Positions 52,015 to 61,716 of a stretch of 64,000 nucleotides of DNA are shown in pieces (position 1 is the stretch's first letter; every line of letters begins with the position of its first letter). The notes under the pieces were generated by a model. That model saw only the letters and a list, made by a program, of their open reading frames with translations. It was not told the DNA's origin and searched no databases. Source of the stretch: Gemmatimonadota bacterium (GTDB lineage: Bacteria > Gemmatimonadota > Gemmatimonadetes > Longimicrobiales > Gaopeijiaceae); NCBI GenBank assembly GCA_022823225.1, contig JAJDXM010000024.1:186001-250000 (forward strand). The letters run 5' to 3'. The position numbers were made by a program, and so were the translations under genes.

Positions 52015-53244
52015 TCAGCCGCATGTGCCCGGCGGGACCAGTTCGTACCGGACGATGAAGGGCACATCGAGTTCATTGGTGCTCGTGGCCCAGATCCTGT
52101 CACCGTCAATGGCCTTGAACACGACTCCTTCGGGAGCCGTCACGCGGAACTTCGCCTCGCCATCGGCACCAAGGACGACCCACTGTCCTTCACGGACGTC
52201 CGTCGCGGTCGTCTCACGCAGCCATAGGTCTCCGACGCGCGTCAACAGCATCCGCTGGATGGGCGCGTAGTAGTCGGGCAGGAGCAGCCCCTCCTCGACT
52301 GCGGCTCGCAGGTTGCGTGGGACTGGCTCACCGCGTCGGCGAGCGGATTCGTACGGGCCTTCCGCCATCCTGAGACCTTCCTCGATGAACTCCCTCTTCA
52401 CCTGGGGCGGAATCGGGCGCAGTTCGGCGCCGACGGCACTCTCGCGCGTGAGGCGGCCGTCGCCGTCGAAGTGGCGGACGGTGACGAGTTCCGGCCGGTC
52501 GGGCACCCAGTCCGCGATCACGACGCCATCGCCTCCGGGATGGATGCGGTAGATCGGTGGGGTGAGTGTCGCTCTGTAGTTGAATGTGCCCAGGCCAGTG
52601 ATCCTCATGTTGGTGAAATCGAACCTGGATGCCAACGTGTCGCGCGGCCCATCCGTGCGGCTCCCGACCGTCATCGGCAAGCGCACTCTTGTCTGGCCGT
52701 GGTACCCGGCGGCGGGAATGTAGAACCCGCGCCCGCCGGCGAGCGGAAGCGATGTCCTCTGCGTGCTGGGGCCGGTGCTGGGCACCCCGTGATCGGCCTC
52801 GGTCTTGAGATGGGCTCCCGCGGAGTCGAAGAAGGAGGTGTGAAGCATCGGCCAGTTCTGCAGCCAGAGCGTATCACCGGCAAAGCCCATGGCGCCGATG
52901 GCGACGAACTCGCCCGGTCCCTCGCCCTGGCCACCGATGGTCCGAACGAAGCCGCCGTCCGCGTCGAGTACGGTGATGGCTGCGTCCTGGCCCCCTCGCA
53001 CGTATGCTCGACCCGTCGCATCCAGCATCAGGTTCGGAGCGCGAACGAAGGCGAGCCACTCGGGAACATCGATTCCGTCACCGAGGCGGAGAACCTCGCA
53101 CGCTTCCATCGGGTCGGCATCGGCGATCAGCTGTGAGGCCGCGTCGCCTGCGTGCAGCGCGACGCCGGCGAGGGCCGTTGCAATGACGGAGCGGGTGCGC
53201 GGCGACAACCCGGTCCGGGCCGCGCAGGGCATTCTGGAGATCAT
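52015..53244 (-). CDS. Secreted six-bladed beta-propeller protein
   Basis: A 409-residue protein, start ATG 53244 after AGGAACGC-like sequence. A signal (PRTRSVIATALAGVALHAG) is followed by MEACEVLRLGDGIDVPEWLA. Blades: VLDADGGFVRTIGGQGEGPG, LWLQNWPMLHTSFFDSAG, a Tyr/Gly-rich insertion and a late AIDGDRIWATSTNELDVPFI strand. It is a divergent member of the window's propeller family and probably the last gene of the operon from 63161. The function is unknown. Confidence 0.86.
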   Translation of the reverse strand: MISRMPCAARTGLSPRTRSVIATALAGVALHAGDAASQLIADADPMEACEVLRLGDGIDVPEWLAFVRAPNLMLDATGRAYVRGGQDAAITVLDADGGFVRTIGGQGEGPGEFVAIGAMGFAGDTLWLQNWPMLHTSFFDSAGAHLKTEADHGVPSTGPSTQRTSLPLAGGRGFYIPAAGYHGQTRVRLPMTVGSRTDGPRDTLASRFDFTNMRITGLGTFNYRATLTPPIYRIHPGGDGVVIADWVPDRPELVTVRHFDGDGRLTRESAVGAELRPIPPQVKREFIEEGLRMAEGPYESARRRGEPVPRNLRAAVEEGLLLPDYYAPIQRMLLTRVGDLWLRETTATDVREGQWVVLGADGEAKFRVTAPEGVVFKAIDGDRIWATSTNELDVPFIVRYELVPPGTCG

Positions 53245-53291
53245 GGTGCGTTCCTCCTCCGATTGTCCGGTTGGTCCCGGCGCGCGAGGGG

Positions 53292-54593
53292 TCAGCGAAG
53301 TTCCGCCGGAAGCCTCCGCACGACCACCGTCGGGACGTCCAGCTCGTCGAGTTCGATCAATGCGACGAGACCGTCGGGGCCGAAGGCGGCCGGCATGCCC
53401 GGCGTGCCCGCGGGGAAGGTGCCAAGGTAGTCGCCGTCGGCGGTGAGCACATCGATCGGACCGTCGGTGTCCGGCCAGGGGCCGCGGCGCTGAACCCAGA
53501 TGTGGCCGTCCCACGTGGTGGCGAGGGCGTGGATCACGGAGAGCTCGGGATGGAAGGCGGGCTCGGGCATGTCGATGGTGACGGTCTGCGGGGTTCCGTC
53601 GCTGCCTGGGAACTGGAGTATTCTCTGTCCTGCGCCCGGAGCGCCGAGCGCCACCCGCAGGGAGTCCCGGCGTGCCATCTCGGCCCTCTGGATCGCCGGC
53701 GTCACGGGCTCGGGATCGAGCGGACGCGTGATGATGCGCGCCACCTCCGCGTCACCGTCACCGGTCACCTTGAGCGCGTATGCCGACGAGTCCGAGAACA
53801 CGACTCGGCCATCCGGCAGAACTCCGGCCAATACCTCCGGCTCGAAGACCGTCGTCTGGCCCATGCCGAGCTCCGCGTAGGTCACCCGCCGGCCCTGGAT
53901 GGCAACGCCCTCCACCTCGCCGTCGGCGGTTGCGGGAGGAGGCGGCAACCACCCCTTCGCCACCGTGTCGGTTCTCAAGGCGTCGCTCCCCAGATCCAGT
54001 CGCAGGACCGGTCTTGAGTCCGCAGGAGCGCGCCCCATGTTGGGCACGGCGCGGGTCGGCAGGGCGAACACCCCGGAGCCGCGCGGGTCGGCGTGAATGG
54101 GGCTGGCGTACAGGATCGAGAGCTCCGGAACCCCGACGCGCACGGCGCGCACGAACGCACCGGACGCGTCGAAGAGCTGGTACGCCCGGTGGCCGATGTC
54201 GCTCACCACGGACGTGCCGTCGGGCAGAACGGCCAGCGCCACCGGAGCATTGAACTCGCCGGGACCCTGTCCGGTGGTGCCGAATTCGCGCATGAACTCG
54301 CCGGAGGAGCTGTACACCAGGACCCGGACGTCGGTCCAGCGGCCGGTCGGGCCGCCCGATCCGTCGAAGAGGTAGAGGTTGCCGTCGGCATCGAAGGCAG
54401 CGGTGCGCACGAAGCCGAACATCTCCCATGGCTCGCCGTCCAGCGTGCCCACGCGGAAGACCTCTTCGAATGCGGCGTCGAGGTGGCGGTCCTGGCCGGT
54501 CACCTCGACGACCTGCTGGGCCTGGAGCGGGTGGCTGTGGGTGCCGAACACGAGGCCCAGCAGCGCGAGGGTGGTGGTGGATCGGAGGGTCAT
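53292..54593 (-). CDS. Secreted six-bladed beta-propeller protein
   Basis: A 433-residue protein; ATG 54593 follows AAAGG. Signal [20 protein letters not shown]...LQAQQ, then [20 protein letters not shown]. Blades: [51 protein letters not shown]. The C-terminus [40 protein letters not shown] is nearly the same as in 3511-4842 and 54617-55864. It lies 23 bp after the upstream propeller's stop. Confidence 0.92.
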   Translation of the reverse strand: MTLRSTTTLALLGLVFGTHSHPLQAQQVVEVTGQDRHLDAAFEEVFRVGTLDGEPWEMFGFVRTAAFDADGNLYLFDGSGGPTGRWTDVRVLVYSSSGEFMREFGTTGQGPGEFNAPVALAVLPDGTSVVSDIGHRAYQLFDASGAFVRAVRVGVPELSILYASPIHADPRGSGVFALPTRAVPNMGRAPADSRPVLRLDLGSDALRTDTVAKGWLPPPPATADGEVEGVAIQGRRVTYAELGMGQTTVFEPEVLAGVLPDGRVVFSDSSAYALKVTGDGDAEVARIITRPLDPEPVTPAIQRAEMARRDSLRVALGAPGAGQRILQFPGSDGTPQTVTIDMPEPAFHPELSVIHALATTWDGHIWVQRRGPWPDTDGPIDVLTADGDYLGTFPAGTPGMPAAFGPDGLVALIELDELDVPTVVVRRLPAELR

Positions 54594-54616
54594 GAGGCTG
54601 CCTTTCTGGAGCGAGT

Positions 54617-55864
54617 TCACCGGATCGCGGCCGGGATTCGCCTTACGGTGATGACAGGAACGTCGAGCTCGTCCGTCCCGATGAAGGCGATGAGCCCGTC
54701 CGGCCCGAAGGCGTCCGGCATGGCCAGGCGCCCCCGGGGGAGGGTGCCGATGTAACGTCCGTCAGGCGTGATCAGGTCGATCGGGCCCGGCTCGTCGGCG
54801 CCCGGCTCCGTGCTCCGCTGAACCCAGAGCGTACCCTCCCATGTGGCCCGCAGTGACTCGATCACCGGCACCTCGGGGAAGAAACGCATGTTCTCGACCT
54901 CCGCCGTCTGGGCGGCGAGGAACGAGTTGATCATCGCCAATGCCGCCGGATTCGGTTCGCCTCTCGTGGTCACCGGCCGGTTCCGCGTCTCCTCCAGGCG
55001 GCGCTCACGCTCGGCGCGCCGTATCGCCTCGGTGACGGGCATGGGCTGTATGGGTCGTCGGATGACGCGCGAAACCTCGCCCGATGGATCGGTCACCTTG
55101 ATGGCGTAGGCCGTGGAATCCGAGAACACGATCCCGCCCGACGGCAGCGCGTCCAGCAGGAGCTCCGGTTCGAAGCCCCACTCGCTGCTGACCAGGTCCT
55201 TCACCTCGGTCGCGCCGACCACGCGGCCCTCGTTTGTGCTTCGTGGCGACCAGGCGTCTGCCAGCGTGCGCGAGTCTACCTCGTCCGACGACAGGTCGTA
55301 GCGGATGATTGGACGTCTGCCACCGGCCGGATCATCCCAGGAGCCGCCCAGCAGGCTGCGGGGGCCGGTGCGCGCCGGCCGCATGTTCCGACCCAGCTCC
55401 TCCCGGACCAGCCGATCGAAGTCGCCCGCGGGGTCAAAGATGTGATATCCCATCCGGATGATGTCCTCGACCAGCGTTGCTCCGTCCGGCCACACGACCA
55501 TCGACATGGGCATGCCGAACTCGCCTGGACCACCGCCGTGGCGACCGAATTCGTCAACGAGACGACCCGTCGCGTCGACGACCACGATGCGGGTGCCGGG
55601 CTCGGGTCCCGGAGCGTCCAGCATGCGAAGGTTGCCCGCGCTGTCAAAGCCCAGGTGCCGGATCGAGGTGAACTGCTCCCACTCGGCCTCGGCCTCGGCC
55701 GATCCGATGCGAAACACCACTTTGAAGTCCGCCGAAACGGTTCGGTCCTCGGCCGGGAGGTCGACCACCTCCTGGGCCTGGAGGCCGGCGGTTGGGAGCA
55801 TCGCCAGGAGTCCCGCGGCGAGCCACCCCGTCGGGTCCGCCGAATGCACCCCGGCGGAAATCAC
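54617..55864 (-). CDS. Secreted six-bladed beta-propeller protein
   Basis: A 415-residue protein. ATG 55864 overlaps the stop of the M56 gene 55861 by ATGA. Signal ending LQAQ, then [20 protein letters not shown]. Blades: [45 protein letters not shown], and [20 protein letters not shown], then [20 protein letters not shown]. Its translational coupling to a BlaR1-like protease suggests a linked role in envelope sensing (inference). Confidence 0.92.
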   Translation of the reverse strand: MISAGVHSADPTGWLAAGLLAMLPTAGLQAQEVVDLPAEDRTVSADFKVVFRIGSAEAEAEWEQFTSIRHLGFDSAGNLRMLDAPGPEPGTRIVVVDATGRLVDEFGRHGGGPGEFGMPMSMVVWPDGATLVEDIIRMGYHIFDPAGDFDRLVREELGRNMRPARTGPRSLLGGSWDDPAGGRRPIIRYDLSSDEVDSRTLADAWSPRSTNEGRVVGATEVKDLVSSEWGFEPELLLDALPSGGIVFSDSTAYAIKVTDPSGEVSRVIRRPIQPMPVTEAIRRAERERRLEETRNRPVTTRGEPNPAALAMINSFLAAQTAEVENMRFFPEVPVIESLRATWEGTLWVQRSTEPGADEPGPIDLITPDGRYIGTLPRGRLAMPDAFGPDGLIAFIGTDELDVPVITVRRIPAAIR

Positions 55865-57357
55865 TCCTCGCTGTCCTTCATGACTCGGACTCTGCTCCGA
55901 AGTTCGCCGTTCTTCGTGAACAGGAGGGCTCCCTGCACGACCTCCTCCGACTCCAGCAGGCCGCTGACCAGACCCAGCACCCTGTGTCCCTGGCCGCTTT
56001 CACCCCCGTCCGGTGCCGGCTGTGCTTCTTCGGGCCAGTCAAGGCTCCGGGCCGGTTCGATGCGGAGGTGCTCACCCGGGTTGGTCGTGAGCGATTCGGG
56101 CATACCGGTGAAGGAGAACCGTGCGGTGGTCAGTTCGACGGATTCAGTGAACGGCGAACCCGGGCCACTCCCGTCCCGGGGAGCGCCCCATACGGTCATC
56201 GTGTGTTCCTGCGCCGCTTGCGGATCTCCCGTGTACACGTTGACGACTCCGTTGGTCGCCTCTTCACCGTAGGTGGCGGTGGCCTCCAGGCCCTTGACTA
56301 CATGAATGGCCGCGATCGGCCCCGAGGACGCCAACTGCACCGATCTTCCAGTTGTGACTTCGGCGAGACCCTCGACTCTGACCGCGTCCAGGAACACCAG
56401 GGGTTGCGAATCGTCCGCCAACACTTCGTCGAGCGCCACGCCCAGTTCCGCGGGTGCGGGCAGGTCGCAGGCAACACCCAGCGCGACCAGCGTCGCGACC
56501 GCCAGTAGCGCACCGTGCGCGCCATTCAGTTTCTTCTTCTTCTCGCTCATGGTTCTCAATCTCCGTTCCAATGTGCTCGTGGGTTGACCCATCGCCGGGG
56601 CAAATCCCCAGCGCGTGCGGGAGCGGGACCCGGACCGAAGAAGCACGGCGCCGTATTCGGCGGCACCGATCCCGCTGGCAATGACCCGCTGGTCACAGTC
56701 CATCTCGATGGCGGCTCGCAGCCGCCGACACATCCACCAGATTGCCGGGCTCCATGGGAACGCCGCCAACACGATGCCGGCGTAGAGCAGCGCCAGATGG
56801 TCGCGGGCCCGGGCATGTTCCTGCTCATGGCGCAGGATGGCAGCCCGTGTGTCCGGTTCCGACTCCAGGACCCAGGAGGGGATCACGGGCCTGGGCGACA
56901 CGATCCCGACCAGGGCGGGACCGAAGCGGCGGGACAGGTAGACTTTCGTGCCGTCTACGCGCCGGCGAGGCCAGCGTCGCGTGGCACAGGCCACGGCGAG
57001 CAGAACGGCGCACAGCGCGAAGAGCGACGCCGCAGATGTGGCGCCCCACGTCAGGGCGGCGGTGCGCGAGGCCGTCCGGCTGGCCGGGATGGGAAGGGGC
57101 GGAAGAAGGCTCCGGCCGCCATGGACCGTGACCGGCTCCGGTGCCGCAGATTCCCCGGCTACCACAACAGGGAGATGCACAGGCGGCGGAGGCTCCCGTC
57201 TGCCACCCGGCAAGGGAACCAAAACCGCCAGCGTCAGCGCCGCCATCCACGCGAACCTGCGGGGCCTCCCCGCCGACGCCATCAGCCGTTCCAGCGCCAG
57301 CGCACCAGCCGCGATCAGCACCGCGACCAACGCCGCGTAGAGCATCCAGGCGATCAT
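55861..57357 (-). CDS. M56 (BlaR1-like) metallopeptidase with TonB-plug-like tail, copy 3
   Basis: A 498-residue membrane protease. ATG 57357 (MIAWMLYAALVAVLIAAGAL) starts the first membrane helix. The zinc motif is HEQEH at 177-181, followed by MCRRLRAAIEMDCDQRVIAS, which holds the downstream Asp ligand region of M56. After FAPAMGQPTSTLERRLRTMS and a helix ending GVACD, the tail has a plug-like segment: PLVFLDAVRVEGLAE, IHVVKGLEATATYGEEATNG, VVNVYT. That order (VDGxR ... I.VIKG..A..YG..A..G.I.I.T) is known from SusC/TonB plugs. It is coupled by ATGA to the propeller 54617. Confidence 0.86.
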   Translation of the reverse strand: MIAWMLYAALVAVLIAAGALALERLMASAGRPRRFAWMAALTLAVLVPLPGGRREPPPPVHLPVVVAGESAAPEPVTVHGGRSLLPPLPIPASRTASRTAALTWGATSAASLFALCAVLLAVACATRRWPRRRVDGTKVYLSRRFGPALVGIVSPRPVIPSWVLESEPDTRAAILRHEQEHARARDHLALLYAGIVLAAFPWSPAIWWMCRRLRAAIEMDCDQRVIASGIGAAEYGAVLLRSGSRSRTRWGFAPAMGQPTSTLERRLRTMSEKKKKLNGAHGALLAVATLVALGVACDLPAPAELGVALDEVLADDSQPLVFLDAVRVEGLAEVTTGRSVQLASSGPIAAIHVVKGLEATATYGEEATNGVVNVYTGDPQAAQEHTMTVWGAPRDGSGPGSPFTESVELTTARFSFTGMPESLTTNPGEHLRIEPARSLDWPEEAQPAPDGGESGQGHRVLGLVSGLLESEEVVQGALLFTKNGELRSRVRVMKDSEE

Positions 57358-57388
57358 TGGTGAAGCACGCTCCAGTCTGTTGCCGCGC

Positions 57389-58912
57389 CTACCTGGCAGC
57401 AGCCGAAAGCGATTCGAGAAAGTGCTCCACTTCCCCATAGCGGGTGTCGCCGGAGAGCGTGAACCACCCACGGAAGCTGCCATCGCCTTCAAAGGACATC
57501 ACGGCGTCGCCGATTCCGTCTTTGATTGTTGTTTGGAGCATCCTTATGCGATCGCCGATACTCATGACCGGCATGCCCACACGGAAGTTGAGGTCGGCGT
57601 TCCACTCACTGGCTGGCGTCGGCAAACCGACCTCGAATCCGAAGGAGGAATCGTCCCCTGAACCCCTGTTGAGCCGGGGCACCGGAATGTCGGCGATGTC
57701 GACCTTCTCGACGGTGAAGGGCAGCTCGACCTTCGGAGTCTCCTCCGTAGTGAAGATCTGGATCACCCCGCCTGCCGCTTCCTCGCCGTAGATCTCCTTC
57801 GCGGCCGGCCCCTTGATGATCTCGATGCGCGCGATGTCGAGTGCCGTGAGGTGCTGCCACATGTCGTCGTCGTCGCCGGGCGGCATGTCCTCGGGTGAAA
57901 AGCGCTTTCCGTCCACCACCACGAGCGGCAGCGGCCGACCGTCTGCGGTTGCCGAAGGCGTCTGTTCCTGGTCGCGGTTTTCGGCAACCACTTCATCGAT
58001 GGCTTCGTTCAACTGCGTCGGGGAGCGCGCGTCGCAGGCGACCGCCAGCGCGATCGCGGCCGCGCCCGCCAGCAGCAGTCCGTGCATCGGGTTCAGTCTT
58101 CTCGTCTTCTCGCTCATCGTCTTCAATCTCCGTTCAAGCAGACTTCGGGGTTGACCCATCGCCGGGGCGAATCCCCAGCGGGTTTGTGACCTGGATCCGG
58201 CCTGGAGCAGGACGGCGCCGTAGTCCGCGGCGTCGATCCCGCCGGCGATCACGCGCCGGTCGCAGTCCAGTTCGACCGCGGCGCGCAGCCGGCGGCACAT
58301 GAACCAGATGGCGGGGCTCCAGGGGAATGCGGCCAGGATCAGGCCGCCGCAAAGCAGTGCGAGGTGGTCGCGGGCGCGGGCGTGTTCGAGTTCGTGGCGC
58401 ACGATGGTGGCTTGCGCGGCGCGTGCGAGCCCGACGACCCAGCGCGGGACCACGATTGCCGGCCGGACGACGCCGACCAGCGCGGGACCGAAGCGGCGGG
58501 AGAGGTGGATGTCGGTGCCGTGGACTCGGCTCCTTGGCCAGCGGCGGCGGGCACACGCCATGACCACCAGAACGGTGCACAGCGCAGCCAGCGCCGCCGC
58601 GGATCCGGCGCCCCACACGATGGCGGCGTACCTGCCGGATATGGGAGGAACGGCCGGCAGGGGCACCGACGGACCCAACCGTGTCGCCTCGGTCGCCGTG
58701 TGCCGCGGCCCGTCTGCGGCCTCGTCGATCACCAGGGGCGCCGGTGTCTCGCGCAAGCCGCCGGCCAGAGGAATCACCACCGCCAGCCCCAGCGCCGTCA
58801 GCCACACGAAACGGCGCGGTTTCCCCTGCGACACGGCTAGGCGCTCGACCGCAAACGCACCCGCCGCGATCAGGGCGCCGACCAGCGCCGCGTAGGCCAT
58901 CCAGGGAATCAC
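57389..58912 (-). CDS. M56 (BlaR1-like) metallopeptidase with TonB-plug-like tail, copy 2
   Basis: A 507-residue protein. Helices at residues 4-25, 37-52, 97-120 and around 185-205. HELEH at 173-177, MCRRLRAAVELDCDRRVIAG after it. WGFAPAMGQPRSLLERRLKTM leads to a helix ending AVACD. Plug-like tail: PLVVVDGKRFSPEDMPPGD, DIARIEIIKGPAAKEIYGEE, AAGGVIQIFT. A further C-terminal region (SFEGDGSFRGWFTLSGDTRY) is unique to this copy. The start codon overlaps the stop of the truncated paralogue 58909 (ATGA). Confidence 0.88.
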   Translation of the reverse strand: MIPWMAYAALVGALIAAGAFAVERLAVSQGKPRRFVWLTALGLAVVIPLAGGLRETPAPLVIDEAADGPRHTATEATRLGPSVPLPAVPPISGRYAAIVWGAGSAAALAALCTVLVVMACARRRWPRSRVHGTDIHLSRRFGPALVGVVRPAIVVPRWVVGLARAAQATIVRHELEHARARDHLALLCGGLILAAFPWSPAIWFMCRRLRAAVELDCDRRVIAGGIDAADYGAVLLQAGSRSQTRWGFAPAMGQPRSLLERRLKTMSEKTRRLNPMHGLLLAGAAAIALAVACDARSPTQLNEAIDEVVAENRDQEQTPSATADGRPLPLVVVDGKRFSPEDMPPGDDDDMWQHLTALDIARIEIIKGPAAKEIYGEEAAGGVIQIFTTEETPKVELPFTVEKVDIADIPVPRLNRGSGDDSSFGFEVGLPTPASEWNADLNFRVGMPVMSIGDRIRMLQTTIKDGIGDAVMSFEGDGSFRGWFTLSGDTRYGEVEHFLESLSAAAR

Positions 58913-59700
58913 TCGTCAGATCCTCCGCGCGCTGCGGGGCCGGTGCCCGAATGCTTCGTGACGATCAGGATCACGCCGCCTGCGTCCTCTGCCCCATAAT
59001 ACGAAGCGGCATACGCACCCCGGAGGAGTTGGAAGCTCTCGATATCCAGGTGCACGAGATCCTGGAAGGCGGCGCGTTCAATGAATGCCTTTGCCCGTCG
59101 GACTGGATAGCGGGTCAGGTTCGACGGGATTTCAGGGAACGGAATTCGCTGTCCGTCCACGAACACGGCCGGCGGCGGCACGCTTGCCCACTGGGCCGGA
59201 ACCGCACGCGGGACCATGTCCGGTGGATCCCGGCCCGTGAAGATCAGGATCGCTCCGTTCGCGAATTCGCCCCCCTGGATCCCCGTGCCCGCGACCACCT
59301 CGACGTGTGCAACGAGATCAGAGTCACGAAGACCTCCCTCGACCCACTGCCGGACCACCTCGGGCAGGTCCTCGCGAGTTTCGACGCGGAAATCGTCTAC
59401 GAACACGATTGGAGCGGTGTCCGAATCGAACCACTTCGCCAGCGTCGATTCCCCGGACAGATTCGCCAGGCCCGGATCAGCGGCTTCCGCGGCGTCGTTG
59501 GCGATTGCCGGCTCGATCGGCTCCCGAAGCTCCGTGGGCACCGGCGCATCACACGCGACAACCATCGCCCCGACGGCCACACCGACAAACCAGACCGCGC
59601 GGCCCTCAGCCGGTCTCATTCGTTTCTTTCTCATCGTCTCCAGCCTCCGTTCAGGCAGACTCCCAGGTCGACGCATCGCCGGGACGAATCCCGGGATCAT
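58909..59700 (-). CDS. Plug-like paralogue lacking the M56 protease domain
   Basis: A 263-residue protein starting at ATG 59700, which overlaps the upstream stop (ATGA). It begins MIPGFVPAMRRPGSLPERRL, the segment that in the other copies lies after the protease domain, followed by one membrane helix (AVWFVGVAVGAMVVACD). Two plug-like units follow: APIVFVDDFRVETREDLP ... HVEVVAGTGIQGGEFANGAI and PAVFVDGQRIPFPE ... FQLLRGAYAASYYGAEDAGG. There is no HEXXH. It arose by loss of the N-terminal two-thirds but keeps an intact frame and coupling, so it may still work as a binding or signalling partner. Confidence 0.82.
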   Translation of the reverse strand: MIPGFVPAMRRPGSLPERRLETMRKKRMRPAEGRAVWFVGVAVGAMVVACDAPVPTELREPIEPAIANDAAEAADPGLANLSGESTLAKWFDSDTAPIVFVDDFRVETREDLPEVVRQWVEGGLRDSDLVAHVEVVAGTGIQGGEFANGAILIFTGRDPPDMVPRAVPAQWASVPPPAVFVDGQRIPFPEIPSNLTRYPVRRAKAFIERAAFQDLVHLDIESFQLLRGAYAASYYGAEDAGGVILIVTKHSGTGPAARGGSDE

Positions 59701-61250
59701 TGCCGTTCCGCGGATCGTTTCTTCGTGGTTATCCCGATCACCCCGTGGGCGGCGTCTTCCCCGTAGATCCGCATCGCAGCTGCGCCCTTCCAGATCTCGA
59801 AGCTCTCGATGTCCTCGTCCTTGAGGAACTCGCGGATTGCATCGAAGTAGGCCGGGAAACCCACGCGCACACCGTCGATCACGATGAGCGGCGCCGGTTG
59901 CGGACCGGCCATTCGCGTGAACTTGTCTCCCCAGAGGTTCTCGGTGCCCTCGGCCGCGCGGTGCGACCCGTCGCCCGGGTTCGGCTCTGCCGGCTCGTCG
60001 CCCGGAGGCTCGACATCGCTCTGTTCCACGGGCCCGCCGCTCATGAAGATCCGGATTGCGCCGTGAGCGCCCTCCTCTCCCCAGAGCTCCCTGGCGGCCC
60101 CACCCTGCATCACCTCGATGCGGTCGACCAGCCCGTCCTCCTGGAGGCCGCTCTCCGACCAGCGCCGGACGGGCTCGGGCAGGTCCTCGTAGCGACCGAC
60201 GCGAGTATCGTCCACGAACACGAGCGGAGCCGGGTCCGAAGCGAACCACTGGGCGACGTTGGAGCCTCCGGCCGCACCCGACGGCGATCCATCCCGGTTT
60301 TCGTGGGCCTCGGCAGCGGTCACTTCCTCGATTGCATCTCCCAGTTCCGTCGGCACCGGGACATCGCATGCGGCGACGAGTGCCCCGGCGGCCACACCCG
60401 CAAGCGCGACCGCGCGGCCCACACTCAGTCTCCTTCGCTTCTCGCTCATCGTCTTCAACCTCCGTTCAAGCAGGCTCTCAGGGTGTCCCATCGCCGGTGC
60501 GAATCCCCACCAGCGACGGGAGCGGGCTCCGGCTTCCAGGAGGACGCCGCCGTAGTCGGCAACCCCGATCCCCGATGCAAGGACCCGCTCATCACAGTCG
60601 AGCTCCACGGCGGTGCGGAGCCGACGGCACATCCACCAGATCGCCGGGCTCCACGGGAACAGCGCCACGACGAGGCCGCCGCAGAGCAGCGCGAGATGGT
60701 CCCGCGCCCCCGCATGTTCCTCCTCGTGACGGACGATCGCGTCGCGGGCACCCGGCTCCAGCTCCAACACCCATGCGGGGATGACGATCTTCGGTCTGGC
60801 GACGCCGACGAGGGTGGGGCCGAAGCGGCGGGAGACGTTGACCGGCGTTCCGGCCACCCTCCTGCGCTCCCAGCGGCGTCGCCTCCAGGCCACAGCCAGC
60901 AGCACGCTGCCCAGAACGAAAAGGGCCGTCAGCGACGCGGCGCCCCATGCCAGAGCCGCGATCCTGCCCGGGTTCACCCCGCCGGGAACCGGAAGTGCCG
61001 GAAGCGCGCTCCAGCTGTCCGCCGGAGCCCCGTTGACCAGCGACGAGACGGCCGATGTGGCCTCCTGCACGGCGGGCGCGGTGGGCGCGGGAGTTCGTCC
61101 CGCCAGGGGGATCGCCACCGCCAGCACCAGCGCCGCCAGCCAGATGAACCGGCGCGGCCGGCCTGTCGATGCCGCGAGCCGTTCGAGCGCGAACGCGCCG
61201 GCCGCGATCAGCGTCGCGACCAGGGCCGCGTACAGCATCCAGTCGATCAT
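59697..61250 (-). CDS. M56 (BlaR1-like) metallopeptidase with two plug-like units, copy 1
   Basis: A 517-residue membrane protease. MIDWMLYAALVATLIAAGAF starts the first helix; HEEEH at 175-179, then MCRRLRTAVELDCDERVLAS. The linker WGFAPAMGHPESLLERRLKT and a helix ending VAACD are as in the other copies. Two plug-like units: PLVFVDDTRVGRYEDLPEPV ... IEVMQGGAARELWGEEGAHG and PLIVIDGVRVGFPAYFDA ... FEIWKGAAAMRIYGEDAAHG, VIGITTKK. It is the first protease after the BlaI gene, 67 bp downstream, and so the likely canonical partner. Confidence 0.9.
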   Translation of the reverse strand: MIDWMLYAALVATLIAAGAFALERLAASTGRPRRFIWLAALVLAVAIPLAGRTPAPTAPAVQEATSAVSSLVNGAPADSWSALPALPVPGGVNPGRIAALAWGAASLTALFVLGSVLLAVAWRRRRWERRRVAGTPVNVSRRFGPTLVGVARPKIVIPAWVLELEPGARDAIVRHEEEHAGARDHLALLCGGLVVALFPWSPAIWWMCRRLRTAVELDCDERVLASGIGVADYGGVLLEAGARSRRWWGFAPAMGHPESLLERRLKTMSEKRRRLSVGRAVALAGVAAGALVAACDVPVPTELGDAIEEVTAAEAHENRDGSPSGAAGGSNVAQWFASDPAPLVFVDDTRVGRYEDLPEPVRRWSESGLQEDGLVDRIEVMQGGAARELWGEEGAHGAIRIFMSGGPVEQSDVEPPGDEPAEPNPGDGSHRAAEGTENLWGDKFTRMAGPQPAPLIVIDGVRVGFPAYFDAIREFLKDEDIESFEIWKGAAAMRIYGEDAAHGVIGITTKKRSAERQ

Positions 61251-61317
61251 CTTCGAGCCCTCCAGAGTCGCGTCCGGCGGACCCTCCTCCGTCCGTCCCG
61301 GGTACGGCGCATGTTCA

Positions 61318-61716
61318 TCACTCCTCCCCCCTCCGCTCCACCCGGTCCAGCACGGCCCTCATGCGCCGAAGCTCCTCGTCGGTGAATTCGCGGCCCTCCA
61401 CCAGCGTCGCGAGCAGCATTTCGGCGGAGCCGTGGAAGATCTTGTTCACGATCCGGCTGAGCGCCCGTCCACCCGCCCGCTCCGACTCCACCAGCGGGAA
61501 GTAGCGGTAGGCGCGGCCTTCCTGCTCGTGGCCGACGGCGCCCTTCTCCTCGAGGATCTGGAGCATCTTGAGCACCGTCGTGTACCCGACCTCCTCGCCG
61601 AGCGCGTCGCGCACCTCCGCCACCGTCCCCGACCCGTCGCGCCAAAGCACACTCATGATGTCGAGCTCGCGGTCGGTGAAGCCCTTCGGTTCCCGCCTGC
61701 GCCGCTCGCCGCTCAT
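61318..61716 (-). CDS. blaI: BlaI/MecI/CopY-family repressor
   Basis: A 132-residue winged-helix repressor. The N-terminal wHTH reads FTDRELDIMSVLWRDGSGTV, then VRDALGEEVGYTTVLKMLQI and LEEKGAVGHEQEGRAYRYFP; the tail forms the dimerisation part (SRIVNKIFHGSAEMLLATLV). In the Bla/Mec systems an M56 membrane protease is activated by an outside signal and leads to cleavage of this repressor. Here three M56 proteases follow. The cleavage site is not certain from sequence. The start overlaps the stop of the amidohydrolase gene (ATGA). Confidence 0.93.
   Translation of the reverse strand: MSGERRRREPKGFTDRELDIMSVLWRDGSGTVAEVRDALGEEVGYTTVLKMLQILEEKGAVGHEQEGRAYRYFPLVESERAGGRALSRIVNKIFHGSAEMLLATLVEGREFTDEELRRMRAVLDRVERRGEE

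Noticed and set aside
59307-61385. 692-codon plus-strand frame across the M56 genes
   Set aside because: Antisense shadow; composition is Arg/Ser/Pro-rich and the minus strand has convincing protease motifs.
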